Assembly (NCBI GenBank): GCA_030272585.1
Contig: BSYQ01000003.1
Coordinates: forward strand, 2,356,001 to 2,420,000
Length of the DNA: 64,000 nucleotides
Direction: 5' to 3'
Source of the DNA: Bryopsis sp. KO-2023
Lineage: Eukaryota > Chlorophyta > Ulvophyceae > Bryopsidales > Bryopsidaceae
Shown: positions 40,320-53,612 of the stretch, in pieces
Numbering within the stretch: the first letter of the stretch is position 1
Layout of the letters: each line of letters opens with the position of its first letter
The notes under the pieces: model-generated
Database searches by the model: none
What the model was told of the DNA's origin: nothing
What the model saw: only the letters and a program-made list of their open reading frames with translations
Translations under genes and position numbers: made by a program

Positions 40320-42008
40320 TCATTGGATTGATGATTGTTTGTGCCTGAGTTTGTCCGTGGGTTGCTAAGACCTGGAAAAAACAAAAATCCATAACCCATT
40401 TTAACTGGGAAAAATTAAAGTGTTTGAATCGCATTATGGAGTCTATGGAAAAAAAATAAGTTATTGTTTTGAAAAATAATTTTAAGAAATAAAAGTTATT
40501 ACTATTTTGGGAGACAGGAGATGCATAAATAAATAAAAAATTTCTACAGTTTTGGGGAAAACAGTAGGATTACATTTTTTTAACTTTTTTGGTTAAATTG
40601 GAGGCAAATTTCTGATCCCTTGAAGAGCCTCTGCGCTTCTTTTTGTTTTTTGGTTAGTTGTTCTATTGTATTCTTATTGTGCGTGCAGGCAGGCTGTTTC
40701 TTTTTCCTTTGAATTCAATCCTTTTTTTTCTTTCCCAGATGGAGGCCATTTTCAAAAAGGATGCCGACAAATGAATGTGCTTCACAACGTGCTTTTTTTT
40801 TCTAACATACATTCCAGCCCCAAACCACAAACAAAAAACGAACTCCTGAAAAGTAGGAGATAATGCTCTTTTTTGGTTTTGGGGTGGGGGTCTTTTAAAC
40901 ACCACCGGACTCTTCTCTGAGGTTAGTCAGCATCAGAACTCAAAGCGAGTAAACGGGAAGGTCGTCGCTGTAGTTATATCTTGCAAGTACAGCAAAAAAA
41001 AGGGGGGGGGGGGGGAAGAGAGAAGAGGGGTTTTGGTGGGGGCTTGGAATTTTGATTAATATATTTTTTTTCCTGATCGAGAGGGAAAGAAAGAAAGCAA
41101 GTGTGATTCTGGGTGCTGACAGAAATCGAAACCTTGGTTGGTTCAGGCAAGATTGAATGAAGATTGGTGGTCCACAGTTGCATTTTCTGTTTTTTTTTGT
41201 TTCTGAAATGGTATTTCATCATGTTCAGTCGCAACCCGTCTTGGTCCAATCTCTAAAGAATCTGAGGAGGGGCTTTTCATCTAGACTTCTTGGCCGAAAC
41301 ATCACTTGTTGAACCACCAGTGGTGCCTTGAATCCATGTCTCTCTTGATACCACGAACTGGCAGAATCAGCCAGTTTCCAGTGGTTCAAATTCCATTCTC
41401 ATCACTCATTTAGTGCATTTAGTGGAGTCCAGTGCTTCAACTTCAATCGAGTGTGAGAGACCCAGTCTCAGCCAGATATACCAGTCCCCCGACCAGGAAT
41501 CGGATAGAGAAGACAACTAAGAGGCGACTCGCGGATCACCTGTACCGCCTCTTTGTTTGCTGAGATCGGCTCACCCCCCCCCATATTTCAAGAAATGCTA
41601 CATTTTTTTGGAGGCAATGCAGCTTGCTGAACATCTTCAAAGAAAGCAGGCCCCTTGCACAGGCCTTGCAATGGCACATTTCATTTGATTATTTCAGTGC
41701 ATCACCAACCCAGTCGGAGGTGAAGCATGGTTTGAATCGTCGAGAGGACCAAACGCTGCTCCAAATGGAGTGACGCTCCCAGCTATTGTAGAGTGACAAG
41801 AGGAACCAAGAGTGAAATCCAAAGGTATCCCACGTCAGACTCTGGTAGTACCAGAGAAGAGGGTAAGGTGCTCACGTGAAGCGCGTTTTTGAAGGGAAAG
41901 GGATAAAAGAATAGTGCACCACGTGGTCAGAACCTTTGGTTTCACCTTTTGTTGCGAAGACTTCTTTTGTTACAATATTACCACAATTTCAAGAGGGGGC
42001 TTGTGCTC
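40320..42008. other. Intergenic region, no gene seen
   Basis: AT-rich with A/T homopolymers and a G-run (41,002-41,015). Open frames are short and without motifs. Confidence 0.45.
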
Positions 42009-42042
42009 TTGTTGGAGTGGACTAGCTAGTCCACTCCAACAA
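42009..42042. repeat. Perfect 34-bp palindrome
   Basis: Both halves read TTGTTGGAGTGGACTAG from either strand, centred on AGCT at 42,025/42,026, with no loop. Confidence 0.95.
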
Positions 42043-42133
42043 TATATTTTCGCTCCACCATCAAATACAGAAACATCGTTTCGTGATCGCCTCAGTATTC
42101 CAACAAACCTCTGGATGTTCCTTATAAGCATCT

Positions 42134-42157
42134 ATTCATCTGTAATTACAGATGAAT
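42134..42157. repeat. Perfect 24-bp palindrome
   Basis: ATTCATCTGTAA and its exact reverse complement TTACAGATGAAT, centred on AATT. ATTCATCTGTAA recurs directly at about 42,176-42,187. Confidence 0.95.
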
Positions 42158-42297
42158 CACAAGGGAACGAATGGAATTCATCTGTAAAGCAAGAGTGGGT
42201 TTGGTAGCTGCTCGAGCACACTTTAACACTGTTTTGAGACATCGACTGAAGGTGAAATCAAGATTATCAAGTTAGCATCCATTACATTGACCTAGGC

Positions 42298-42311
42298 CTT
42301 ACAGGCCTGTA
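42298..42311. repeat. 14-bp palindrome TTACAGGCCTGTAA
   Basis: The third uninterrupted palindrome in a 303-bp stretch. It lies about 320 bp past the stop of the alanine-rich gene. Confidence 0.8.
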
Positions 42312-42630
42312 AGTGTTTCTGGACCGGCGGCGGCCGAAGTCCCTAACGAAAATACCACACACGATTTCACACACGCCACCACCTCCCACGCACGAAAGGA
42401 AGACAGCTCTCGCCCCGGTCAGGTCCAAATGCAAGTGCTTTCATGCCACCCACAGACGTGGCTCAAAATATAACAGAAAGAGGGCTTTCCACTGCTTTTC
42501 AAGTGGATTCTGCCCTTGTGTTCACTTCTCCATAGAAAAGGTGAACGATGCTCGTGTACGCCCGAAATTATACGTGATCCTCTGGTTGGTGCTCCTTTTT
42601 GTTGTTGCTCGATAAACGAACGTGCTGGTA

Positions 42631-44018
42631 CTAGTAGCAAAAGCACTGTGGCACGGACGATCCCAAGGGGAAAATCAACAGATTGTGGTTGGGGTCGAAA
42701 GAAGCCCCGCTTCGCAGCCCGTTCTTGGCGCATCTGCGCAAAACACGAAAAACAAATGCAGCTCATCACCAATACAAACGCGGTGACTAGTAAACAACAC
42801 AATCAGCAATGCGAGCCTGCTCACCCTGGAGCATCCCAGCAGCAAGAGTACTCTGCCACAGTGGTGCAGACTGGTAGCTGGGAGCCGGCCGTGGTCGAGG
42901 AAGAGCCAGAATCAGCGGTGCCATCGCCGCTCGTCGTTGGCGCTGGGTCGCCCACCTCATTAAGGTTGACGTTGGTGGCGGTGGAGCTTCCCTCCACGTC
43001 GACTCCGCATTCGGAGTTGGTACCCAATTCGCCTGCTCTCAACACATTCGCACGTTGCTTGCTGTCCAAGGCCACACAAGAAACGAGATGAACAACAAAC
43101 GGCCGAACCTGTGCAGACTTCTGAAGTGGCGATCGCTAAGGCGTCAGCTATAGCTGTTGTTGCCGAGAGCACAAACTCGGAGCGAAAAGCCTCTGCTGTT
43201 CCGCTGCCTTCGACGCACGCCCTGGTGCTGCCTTCCGCGGCGGCTTTCGCGAATCCTACCGCTATCGCTGTCAGGTCTCCCATACACACTGCGCCGGATT
43301 CGCCGCTGGCTGCGACTGCTACGGCTCGAGCAAATGCTTCTGCATAAGCGGTTGCGAAGGAATCTCCACGGGCTACGCTGAAACCGCATCCAAAGCCCTG
43401 ACCATCACAGGAGACCTACACGAGCAAAGCAAGGGGTCAATGCACGAAAAGGGATACACAAAAAACTGACAATCAACTTCAGCCAGGCTGCACCGACCTT
43501 TGCCAGCGCCTCGAAATAAACAGACGCTACGGCAGTCGCGGCGGCCGTTGCTGCAGCTTGCGCCGACACGGGACTACACAGATCATTCGTCAAGATCTCC
43601 TTGACTTCGCTCTCCAGTTTTGATTCCGCGAATGCGAGAGACTGCCGAACCACCACACACGAGACGTTTTCTGAACAAGTTAGGAACAGCATGAAATGCT
43701 GAAAAGAGACGAGATACTGACAGCGAGGAGAAGAGCTCTTACGTTGCAACTCGCCCCAGCCCAGCCCTTGCACGACCCCGACTTCACCACGAGGCTCACC
43801 GAACCGAACACTTGGCAAGAAGTGGTTGAGGTCTGATAGAGGCGTCGGCCTAAATGAAAGCATACAATTGTATAATTGATTTGCAAATCTAAGGTGGGGC
43901 ATCCCAACCAGAGCAGGAAAACGAGAGCCTGCGCCCACATGTGCTGCAAACCTGCCAAAGCTTGTGGCGGCGCCACGAGTGCAAGGAAGGTCAACACGAT
44001 TGCAGCTTTCATCATCAT
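42631..44018 (-). CDS. Secreted Cys-containing protein with alternating-alanine repeats, unknown function
   Basis: Six exons close in phase: 44,018-43,952, 43,849-43,743, 43,641-43,498, 43,415-43,109, 43,032-42,825 and 42,733-42,631, giving 311 residues. The N terminus is a classic signal peptide (MMMKAAIVLTFLALVAPPQALA). The middle has long tracts with Ala at every second position (FATAYAEAFARAVAVAAS; LTAIAVGFAKAAAEG; TTAIADALAIATSEV), punctuated by Cys (SCDGQGFGCGFSVARG; ACVEGSG). Residues about 209-275 are Ser/Thr/Gly-rich, followed by CTTVAEYSCCWDAPGCAKNG. The exon 3 acceptor was chosen by phase. The 2-residue periodicity suggests beta-strands with small-residue faces, as in surface or amyloid-like proteins. 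I know no named family. Confidence 0.75.
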
Positions 44019-45201
44019 TGTCAGGAAAGAGTCGGGACAAAGAAGTCGGCTGAGAGTAGAAAAAACGCACGCACAGAGCACAGAGAAAACACACCAGTCG
44101 TTGCTTTGCGATGCTCGGCGCAGAGCCGGTTTTTATGCTGTGCGCAGCAAGCCAGTTACAACTTTTCCTGTCCGACGTGCATAACTTTCAACCGCCACTG
44201 GTGATGTGTTTTGAAATGTACAATGCATATATATTTTTTAATTTCCGTGCTTGAAAAAACTTCAGAGCAATACGTTCTTTTTTGTACTGGTAAGAAACGT
44301 ACAACGACATCCCAACATCCTATAAGAATCTCTAGTTTGGAGGGACCAGCAAGAGTGTTGCCTAAAGAACAAATCTGGAATGCAAAACATAGCTCCAGCT
44401 TATGTAGGTGGTTCATTGGTGGTTCATTGAACGTTTGCTCATTTTTCTAGCACCGTTTGTGGTTTGCTTACAGCAGTCCATCTACGAAATGTTACTTTGG
44501 CTTACAGAAAGACCTGGATACAACCGAGAAGAAGACTATATATCCTTGCTACCAAGATCCGATCTGCGCTATAAATAATCTCATTCAATTGAATTGGGTC
44601 TGACACAACAGAAAGCAAAACAATCGTGTTGCATCATTCCCAGCACTATAGGTGTTTTCCTTGGACAAAGCGATCTACGAAAGCAAAACAAGTGTGTTCA
44701 ATTCACAACACTAAAAATGTACCAAAGCAAAAAAAAAGTGTGTTTCATCCCCAACACCATATGTACTGCTTGCAGCTGTGGAATCCATCTTTTGAACCCC
44801 CCCCCCCTTTTTTTAATATGTAAAAATCATGCGCTGCACTTCCCCCTCCCCCCCCCCCTCTTTTCAATCATCTACAAAACAGCTCAGCAAAAATCAAATG
44901 AAATGAGTTTTTATAAATTCTCTGTTGTTCTATTCAGGCATCCCCTGTCCTGGAAAGAAACACCCTCCGAGACAAAACCTGACAAATCCAGGTCTGAAAA
45001 CAAAAAAATTCAACAGTTTTTCATAGGGAATGTGTGCACTTTGCTCAAGGAAGCAAAGCCTCGGAGATGTTCATCTCTACACAAAAAGAATAAGATAGAC
45101 AAACAATGCATCCATTTATGCCTATATGAATACGAAATATGTGCCTATTTGGCCAAAAAAAAAAGAAATTGACGTGATGCGACATGAACATTTCTCCCTT
45201 T
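44019..45201. other. Intergenic region, no gene seen
   Basis: Upstream of the alanine-rich gene and downstream of the ABC transporter. Contains C-runs followed by T-runs (44,798-44,815; 44,847-44,862). The 192-codon open frame at 44,594-45,172 is low-complexity and lacks family features. Confidence 0.45.
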
Positions 45202-48200
45202 TTATTCATGGTCGCTGTCTTCCAGAATGGTGGATTGCATGTTGGCCGCCGTTTTCGCGGCCTCCACCATCGCGGCGAACGTTCCCCCCTCTCGATTCAT
45301 CAGAACGGACGGCGGCCCGAACTCCACCAGCTCCCCGTCATGCAACACCACCAAATAGTCGCAATCCATGATTGTGTCGATGCGGTGTGCGATCACCAGC
45401 AACGTGGGGGTTTTGGCTCCGGAGTGCTTCTTCTGTTCGGCCCATTCCCGCAGCGTGGTTTGGATCATAGCATCGGTGTGGCGATCGACGTTCGCTGTAG
45501 CTTCGTCCAGGGCTACCACTGACGCATCCTTCAACAGAGCCCTGAATTCGAAATTCCACATCGTGCCCAACTCAATCCCACAACAACTCGATGAGAAAAG
45601 TTTTGTTGGATCCACACGCTTGGGAGTGAAGTGTGTGGAACAAACACTGCATGGATCTTGTTTTTTTGAGCTGAGAAATGACACTGCACCGAAACCGAAG
45701 CGAATGCATGGATATGAACAGTCTTTCTTCCACACCTGGCCAAGCACATCAGTTGGCGCTCTCCAGTACTCAGATTCTCCCCACATTCCTTCATCTCAGC
45801 ATCCAAACCCCCGACCATTTCGACAAGTTCCTTCAGCTGGACCATCGACAAGACCTACACAACCGAATCAAACCTCAACTCTATTATGTATTATCTATTG
45901 TCTCCTCTATTATTCCATGTTCCATGTTTTTTTTCCCCCAACATATCCCAACACATGATCAGATGGACTTTTTTTAGGGGGCATTAAGTCGTTACCTTCC
46001 AGATTTCATGATCGGATGATTCTTTCCAGGGATCCAAGTTCATTCGGAGGGTTCCGCTGAACAACATGGGGTCTTGTGGGATGATGGCCAATTCTCGTCG
46101 CAGAGCATCGACCCCGATGGTAGATGTGTCCACTCCATCGATCGAAATCTTTCCACTGTTTACATCGATCAACCTGTGGGGGGGGAGGAAAAAAAAAACA
46201 TTAAACAATTTAAATATTTTTTCGTGAACCTCCACGTATCAACAAATAGTCAACACTAAAAATAAAGCTTTATAGAAAATTAAAAACAAAAATGTATATG
46301 AGGAAAGTGAAACGTGAAGTAAAGTGGGGAGGATATCATTGCATTAACTTGAACCTCTCTGGCTCCCTGGATTTTGGACAAAAACATTAGGCAAAAATAT
46401 GCATCTCTTGTTGATAAGGGCTGAAATACATACCAACCCCCCCCCCAAAAAAAAAAAATTAAGTTTAAAATGAATAAATAAATAATGAAACAAAGCAACA
46501 AGGGAAGAAAAACACTGACCTGTAGAGTGTCAACATCAGGGAAGATTTTCCTGAGCCCGTCCTGCCCACAACCCCGACAGATGCCCCTCCTGGGATCTCG
46601 AATTTCAAATCTTTGAGAACAGGGCTCAGTCCGGAACGATAAGTGGCAGTCACATTCTCGTAAGTGATGGCTCCACTCGACGGCCATTTCGGTGGAGGAC
46701 TGCCACCTCCTTCACTGACCCTGGTCGAACGATAACAAAAGATACCCCTTGAGCCATCACCAGATATTTTTCCTTTTTTTAGTTTTTGCAGGGACTCTCG
46801 CATTCTTGTATGCCACATAAAAAACAGTGGTGTGTGAAAAAGCTTTTTTGGGAAGTATATACAGTTTTTGCCACGGCCTCAACAGTAACTTGATGCACAC
46901 CAAGGACGAGATCAACTGGATATTTGCCTGGGCTCCCATTGTGATGGATTTTCCTTCGTTTTTTTTTTTTTTTTTTTTTTGGGGGGGGGGTCTAGATATT
47001 GTTAGAACATCGTTCTTAGCCAAACAGATGGCTTTGTAGATTATGCATTACCTCGGGGGTTCCTGCTCCAGATGAGAATATTCCAGCATTCGCTCCACCG
47101 ACGTCATCAAGTTCTCCAGCTCGGCCGACTGTCTGACAGCCCATTGAAGGGCTCCGGTCAACTGGAGCACCCGGGACATTGCCAGGGCAACAATCTCAGG
47201 GGAAACCTGATTGCAAAAAAAAATCAAAAACGTCAAATTCCTCAACCCAGAGAATACAACCATCGCCAACCACCACCGAAAAACACCATGACAGACTGCG
47301 ATAACCTGATGCATGATTACGTTGCCCTCGGACGGCAGCCCTTTTGTTCGTTTTTTTCAGTTCCACCTTTCGTTTGCTACTTTGTCAGACTGGTGCAATG
47401 AATTTTTTTTCTCACCTCTTTTCTTAGCAACATGGAAAGCAGGACCGATCCTGCGAGCAGCGAGGCACTGATTCCATCCAGTCGAAAGCCCACCCACCGA
47501 GAACTGACCATGAACGCATACCACCACGCACCGTTTGCATCCATGCACTCCAAGAAGGATTTCTCAAACTCCTTGTGAGCACCGTATGCACGAATCGTCG
47601 CCAGACCCTGCACAACCCAGATTAATTTTGTCAATGTTTTTTTATTACCTACCATCATTGTTATGAGCCCTCCAGCATGTTTCGATTTTTTCCCCCGGGG
47701 GGGCGGGGGGAACAGGCAATACATGATGCCGATGACTAATACAGATCTTTTGCCTTGCTGAGCATAAATAAGAAAACAAAAGCATCCAATTTCGACTCGA
47801 TATCGCCCCCTTTCGTTTTCATGGAGCCATCGATGCACTTTTCTCGTGCCGTTTCGTTGCTCCCTCATCTAAACACCTCCACAAACCTCACACATGCACA
47901 TTCACACAGCAAAAAAAAATGCATCCGTCCGAAATCAATCTTGCCTTTAGGTTCTCTGAGAAGATGGCGTAAATAGGAGACCTCGTCGTCCCTTCAAAAC
48001 GCTTCACTTCCCGAGATGACACCACATATTTCCTCCGAACCCTCATGAAAATGACCAGCACAATCAAAAACAGCGGAATGATCACAGGCACCGCCACCCC
48101 AGTCAAAACCAGAGTCCCAAACGTGACGGTCAAAATGGCCATGACCTCGATGACCACCGTCGGAAGCAGTTCATCCACCATGCCTTGGTCCTTCGAGAAA

Positions 48201-51200
48201 CGATTCACCACTCGACCCGTGGGGTTGGTGTGGAAGAATTTCAGGGGGGAGCGCATGACTCTGGCCACCATTTGGTTGTGCAGCTTGCTGGATCCTCTGA
48301 TGCATGACGTAAACATCAGCAGGCCGAAAAGAATCGCAAACGCGATGCCTGAGAAGGTGACCGCGCTGTATATGCCGATCCATCTGCAACAATGACACAC
48401 CACACAGTGGAAAAACGAATTCTTGGTTTTTTATCGAGGGAAGGGTCGGGATTTGATGCAGCTGAACGGATGTGCCATAAACCCCAATGTTTTTGGAGTC
48501 CAGAAATAGATATTTCGGTAACCAAGAACACGGCACATTTGACATTCAATATCCTCCTGGCTTTTCCCCTGGTTTTTCTCTTCCCCTCAAATTTGTATAT
48601 GGTACCTCGATCGCTGCTGATCTTCATGGTCAGCATTTGCCCACTGAGAAAGCCACCATTCCGCAACGAAGAACACTCCTTGCGTCAGGAAACACAGCAC
48701 CACGATGATCGCACACATGGGGGCTCCGATGAACACGATATAATCCCAGTAAACCTTCCACGACACATTGCCGCTCTCCTTTCCTTCAGGATTAACCAGC
48801 TCGCCATCCGCATCTGCTCAAAACATGCCAACGGAAAAAAAACACATCATCGATACGACTCCCCCAAAACGAGACATGCATGGTGAGCATGCATGAGATG
48901 CATTCGAAAAGAAATGTTCATGTGCATGCATGAGATGCTTTCCATACAGCATCTCACTGCATTGGATGAAAGCAAACCCACCTTTTTCTCGTCCCTCTTT
49001 CTGAATCCGCTTGGCGCTGACCTTTTTGCTGCTACCCTCCCCTGAAATCTCGTCATTACATCCTGCCTTGATGACCGTGTCGATCGAGCTAAGACTGACC
49101 TGCACACCATCCCCCCTTTCAGAATCTCACATGGTCCCCAAATGACTCTTCCCAATTCAAACCCAGATGCCGACACTGAGCAGATGCACCCTTTTCATCG
49201 CTGCTACACAACGCAACATCAAGGCCCTCCATGTCAGACATACACACATACAATAATTCAACCCACAGGTGTCGATACCTCCGAATCCACCCTGGTCATC
49301 CCATCTTTGTCAGGCTTTCCAAACACGTCTTCGAAACCTTCGGACTTGATCCTTTCCCATGGAGCCACCATTGCGATTCCACCCTGTTGCATTACCGCCA
49401 CTTGGTCGCACCTCGGAAGGAATTGCCTTTGATGAGTGACCAGAATTCTGGTGGATCTCTGCATGATGCCCTGAGGTCCGATGCATTTGTCGAACAGGAT
49501 TCTAGCCACATGCGGATCCACGGCGCTCAAGGGATCGTCCAAGAGTTGGATGTCTGCCTCAGAGTAGGCTGCCCTTGCCAGGCATAGTCTCGCCTTCTGG
49601 CCACCTGCACTCAACAACAAGAATATCACTCTGATGCTGATTTCCTGGTGGTTTGCCGCCAGCGTCACAAAAACCCGAAAAGGAAAACTCAAGTACTAAC
49701 AGCAGGGGTATAGCATGATGTTTTCCGAGGATTCCGGTGGCCGTTTTGCCCACCAGAAAGGTTGATTCCTCGTTCTCCGAGTTCTGTGGCATCCCCAGCT
49801 GGGAGCCTCTGGATGTCTGGCAGCAGGGCACACGCTTCGATCACGGTTTGATACTTCTCTTCGTCGAAGGGCTGGCCGAAAACGATGTTTTCTCGAACAG
49901 TGCCGGCTTTCACCCAAGGCACTTGGGAAACGTAGGCCACGCGTCCACACATGGTTACACCTGAGTGCAAAGGTACACTGTTCAAATCCCACAAACTGCA
50001 TTTGCAAGAATGCGGGGCCATCGAAACAAATCTCCAGGGGAAGAGGAGAATCGCATCCAATCACATTGGGGCAAACCAAGGGTGTATTTTTTTCTCCTCT
50101 TTTTTCTGGAAAGGGGTGTTGGAATGTGTGTGTGTGTGTGTGTGTGTTTTGGGGGGGTTATGGGCAGACAGGCCTTTTATCACATGGAGGAGTTTTCTTT
50201 TCAAGTGTACCTGTGGCGAGGTGTTCATCGAACTGCATTTCTCCCAGAAGTGCCGATAAAAGCGAGCTCTTTCCGCTGCCAACTCTTCCAGCCACCCCAA
50301 GCAGTTCACCAGGTTCCACTGCTAACGAAATATCTTTGAGGGTCCGCATTCTTTTGAGTTTCGGAGTCTTCGGCTTCTTGATGCTGGCACCGATGGAAGT
50401 CAATGCGATCGTTCGAGTGGAAAACTGACATAAACAAACATACCTCCTCAAATTTCTGTTTTTTTTACGTCCAAGCATGGTTCGACATCCAGCATCTCCC
50501 CCCCCCAAAAAAAAAAAAAAAAAAAAAAGACAGGTTAAAACTGTTAAGATTTCGAGTTTGATCCTTTTTCTTTCCTTTTTTTTTGAACTCCCCATCTGGT
50601 GAGGAAAAAAAAGAAAGGTTTACCAGAGGTGACAGAAAAAAAATTCTCATTAACCGAAGGTCATTTACCTGTTTTTTCAGGGCAGCCTTGGACAGCGATT
50701 GTTTCTCAGCAGGTTCCTTGGTTGCCCAGCTGAAATCCAAATGCGCCAGACTGACACACCCAGGCGACGTGCCATCACCCTGGACGATGCGATCCGATTT
50801 CGGAGGCTCCGGAGCTGACAGAAATTTATCCAGTCTGTCCAACGACACTACGAGCTCGGCCCCCTTTTCAACAGCTAAAAACGAAAAAAAAAAAATCCAT
50901 CGTGAAAAATGTTAAGATACATTGGTCATGCATAGTTTTCGTTTCGAAAGCAAACTCACTGTAGAGAAAGAGTGGTTCTGAGAAGCTGGGTGGAAGCTTC
51001 TTGTGAGATGTATGGTGATGTCGGGAGTTCAAAAACAGAGATGCATTATAAAGTTTGGATGTTAGGTGGCCCATTTAATTGCCTCCGTAAACTCTGACTC
51101 AGTGATTTTCTATTTTTTATTCGACCATTTTCGATTGATTTGACCCCAACCCCCCAAAACACTCACCCAACACGAAGAACAAAGCCATCGACAGCTTCGG

Positions 51201-53612
51201 CAAACTCAACAGAACAATAACGTAGAATGCCCCAGTCACATCCAAGGTCTTGCCTATCCCCCACACCGTGGCGAACGTCGTGAAAGCCGCCAAAAACGAA
51301 ATGAACATATTCAAAGCCTGGTTGCTTCCCCTGATCAAAGACGTCCCCATAAGATACTTCTTTTCCTCTTTCCTGAGTTTCTTGACCTCATCAATGAAAG
51401 GGTCCTCCCATCCCAGCATTTTCACAGCCATCGATCCGGACACCAGTTGCCCCAGAAGGTGAATTCGCTTGTCAGACCATCTTGCACAACCCCGCCGGAA
51501 CCACCCAATGTATTTCGACAAAATGGCCTTTTCGGAGAAACAGATGCACAACCACACACACACACTGTGAAAGGAAGCTTCCACCTTGTCCCGCGATTGG
51601 ACTCTGAAAATTAAGGATGATGCGTTTTTCAAATACGTCGAAACGGGGTTGCACTCTTCGCACAAATTTTGTGGCGGCCAGCTTCTGAAATTTGTTGCAA
51701 AAAAAAAGCCATTTTCTTTCTTTCTTTTTAATGGGAAATAAGTCTTACCTGGCCAGGGACCAACAGCATCATGGTGCTCACTCCAGCCAGGGCAGGCAGA
51801 AATCCCACTTCCTTTGAAATGAGGACCGTGACCACCACCAGCTCCAGCGGCCCGAGGATCACAAAAACGAGAAAGGGCATGGCATCGTCGAAACGCCGTA
51901 CGTCATTGCTGATCAGATTCACCACTTGGCCGGAGGTCAGGTGTGCCACTGAGGCGGTGTTCAACCGGAGCACTTTGGAATGGATGGCGGCTATGAGCAT
52001 TTGACGCATCCGGAAACCCATAAGGCACCCCTGCCTGTGAATCAAACGAGCATTTAAAATAACAGAATGCATAAAATACACTCAAGGGAGGGGAAAGGGG
52101 GGGGGGATGAATGAAGAAACAAGCAAACACAAACGAAAAACATTGGAAAGTATGAGGTAGATGCTAAGGGAATATCCGCCGATCGATTGAGGGTGGCTAG
52201 ATCCATTGAGCCAAAATTTCACTTTTTTTTTTTTTTGAGGGGGGCAAATTACTGGTCAAATTGTTAACAGAATCATGTTGAATTGGTACAACATTCGGAC
52301 ATTTATTTGAGTATTTTATTTTATTTCATTTATTTGTGGGATGATCGGAATATGTACCTCTCTGGCTACATGTATTTCTGAAAAAAAACTCACAAAAAGA
52401 ATCGGTGATGCGTGATCATGAATAAGAATCCCACTGAACTCAGCAGCACTCCCCACATCCAGCCTTCCGATTGCGACACTGTCCCTCGGCCTCGGTCGTA
52501 GTCAATCAGCCAACTGATGTATCGACGGAAGAATAATGGGCCAGCTATCCTGAAAACACCCCCCCCAAAAAAAAACAAAAACAAAAAAACAGTGCTTGAA
52601 AAAATCATAGTAACTTGAAAAAAAAAAAACGATTGATTTTTGAATGGGTGGATGAGTGGATGGGTGCAACGGAGTTAAAATAAAGAGCTTTGTCGAAAAA
52701 GTGGGGGAAAGGGGGAGGGGGAGGAGAAGTTTCTTGCCGTGCCGAATAAAAGAAAGGGGAGGAAAATACGGAAAATTTAAAATAAAAAAGAATTGGTGTA
52801 CCTGATCGCGGTCTCCAGCAATCCATAAAGAAGTTGTATCAAAAATTCGTAGTTGAATATACGAACCAAGCTGCGGGTTGTCCGATTCAGCCGGCGCCTT
52901 CTAGGGTTATCCCCCCCTGCATCCTGTATTCCAGACCAACGGATTTATATTTAAAAAATATATATACATCCTAGTATTTGTACAACTGCCATCAATATAA
53001 TAACGATTAAGTAAAGTTTACAGCTGGAGGGGCTGCCTGAGACGAAAAGTAGATTGCGGGTACTACATAGAAGTTTTTTGATCAAATTTATATGGGTTGA
53101 GAATTCCCCCCCTCTCCCTCCCAAAAACAGTATCTATTTTTAAAAATTGAATCTACAGTATCTACAATCCATTGGATCAAATTTGATCAAATCACCAAAC
53201 AATCTCTGTTCAAATCTCAGCACAGTCATTCAGAAAAATCACCAGAAAATCAGCCAACAATTATTCACAATCGATGCATCATTCATCAGATTTGTGGAAC
53301 CAGTCGAAGCTTTTCCGCACATTGATGTCGTTGATTTTTTTTTGGGGGGGGGGTTCACCTTGATGTCGTTATATGTGTGTGTGAATTTGTTCAGCAAAAC
53401 GCCGACCATATCCCCAGGAGGAAGGTCGGCAGCCACGCTGTGCTCGTCGATTTCCCCACGCAGTCCCAGCCGCAACAGCTTCTCCACATCCCCGAAAGAA
53501 ATGTATCGCCACGCATCGGATAACCGCTTGAAAACCCCCATGGTAGTCGAGACGGGTTTGTGGAGTGAAGCCAGGGGGCCATATACATATGGAATGCAGT
53601 GTTGGGTGATCT
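45202..53612 (-). CDS. ABCC (MRP-type) full ABC transporter
   Basis: About 19 exons encode TMD1-NBD1-TMD2-NBD2 with no TMD0. The first visible exon (about 53,612-53,359) has the MRP N-terminal linker ([27 protein letters not shown]). It follows an acceptor, so the start is ATG 53,541 or further upstream. TMD1 lies at 52,872-51,167 ([36 protein letters not shown]). NBD1 has Walker [10 protein letters not shown] (about 50,270), LSGGQ (about 49,765) and Walker [14 protein letters not shown]2 lies at 48,815-47,053 ([34 protein letters not shown]). NBD2 has GRTGSGKSS (about 46,550), LSTGERQL (about 45,760) and [12 protein letters not shown]. It stops at 45,202. The family exports organic anions and conjugates across vacuolar or plasma membranes. 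The cargo here is unknown. Confidence 0.9.
50125..50149. repeat. TG microsatellite in an ABCC intron
   Basis: A run of about twelve TG units, followed by a G-run, in the intron between the two NBD1 exons. Confidence 0.9.

Noticed and set aside
43405..44094. 229-codon minus-strand ORF overlapping the alanine-rich gene
   Set aside because: It runs through introns of the six-exon model, which has a signal peptide, consistent splice sites and closing phases.
44594..45172. 192-codon plus-strand protein gene
   Set aside because: Low-complexity, Lys- and Cys-rich translation of C/T-rich DNA, with no start context, splice partner or family motif.
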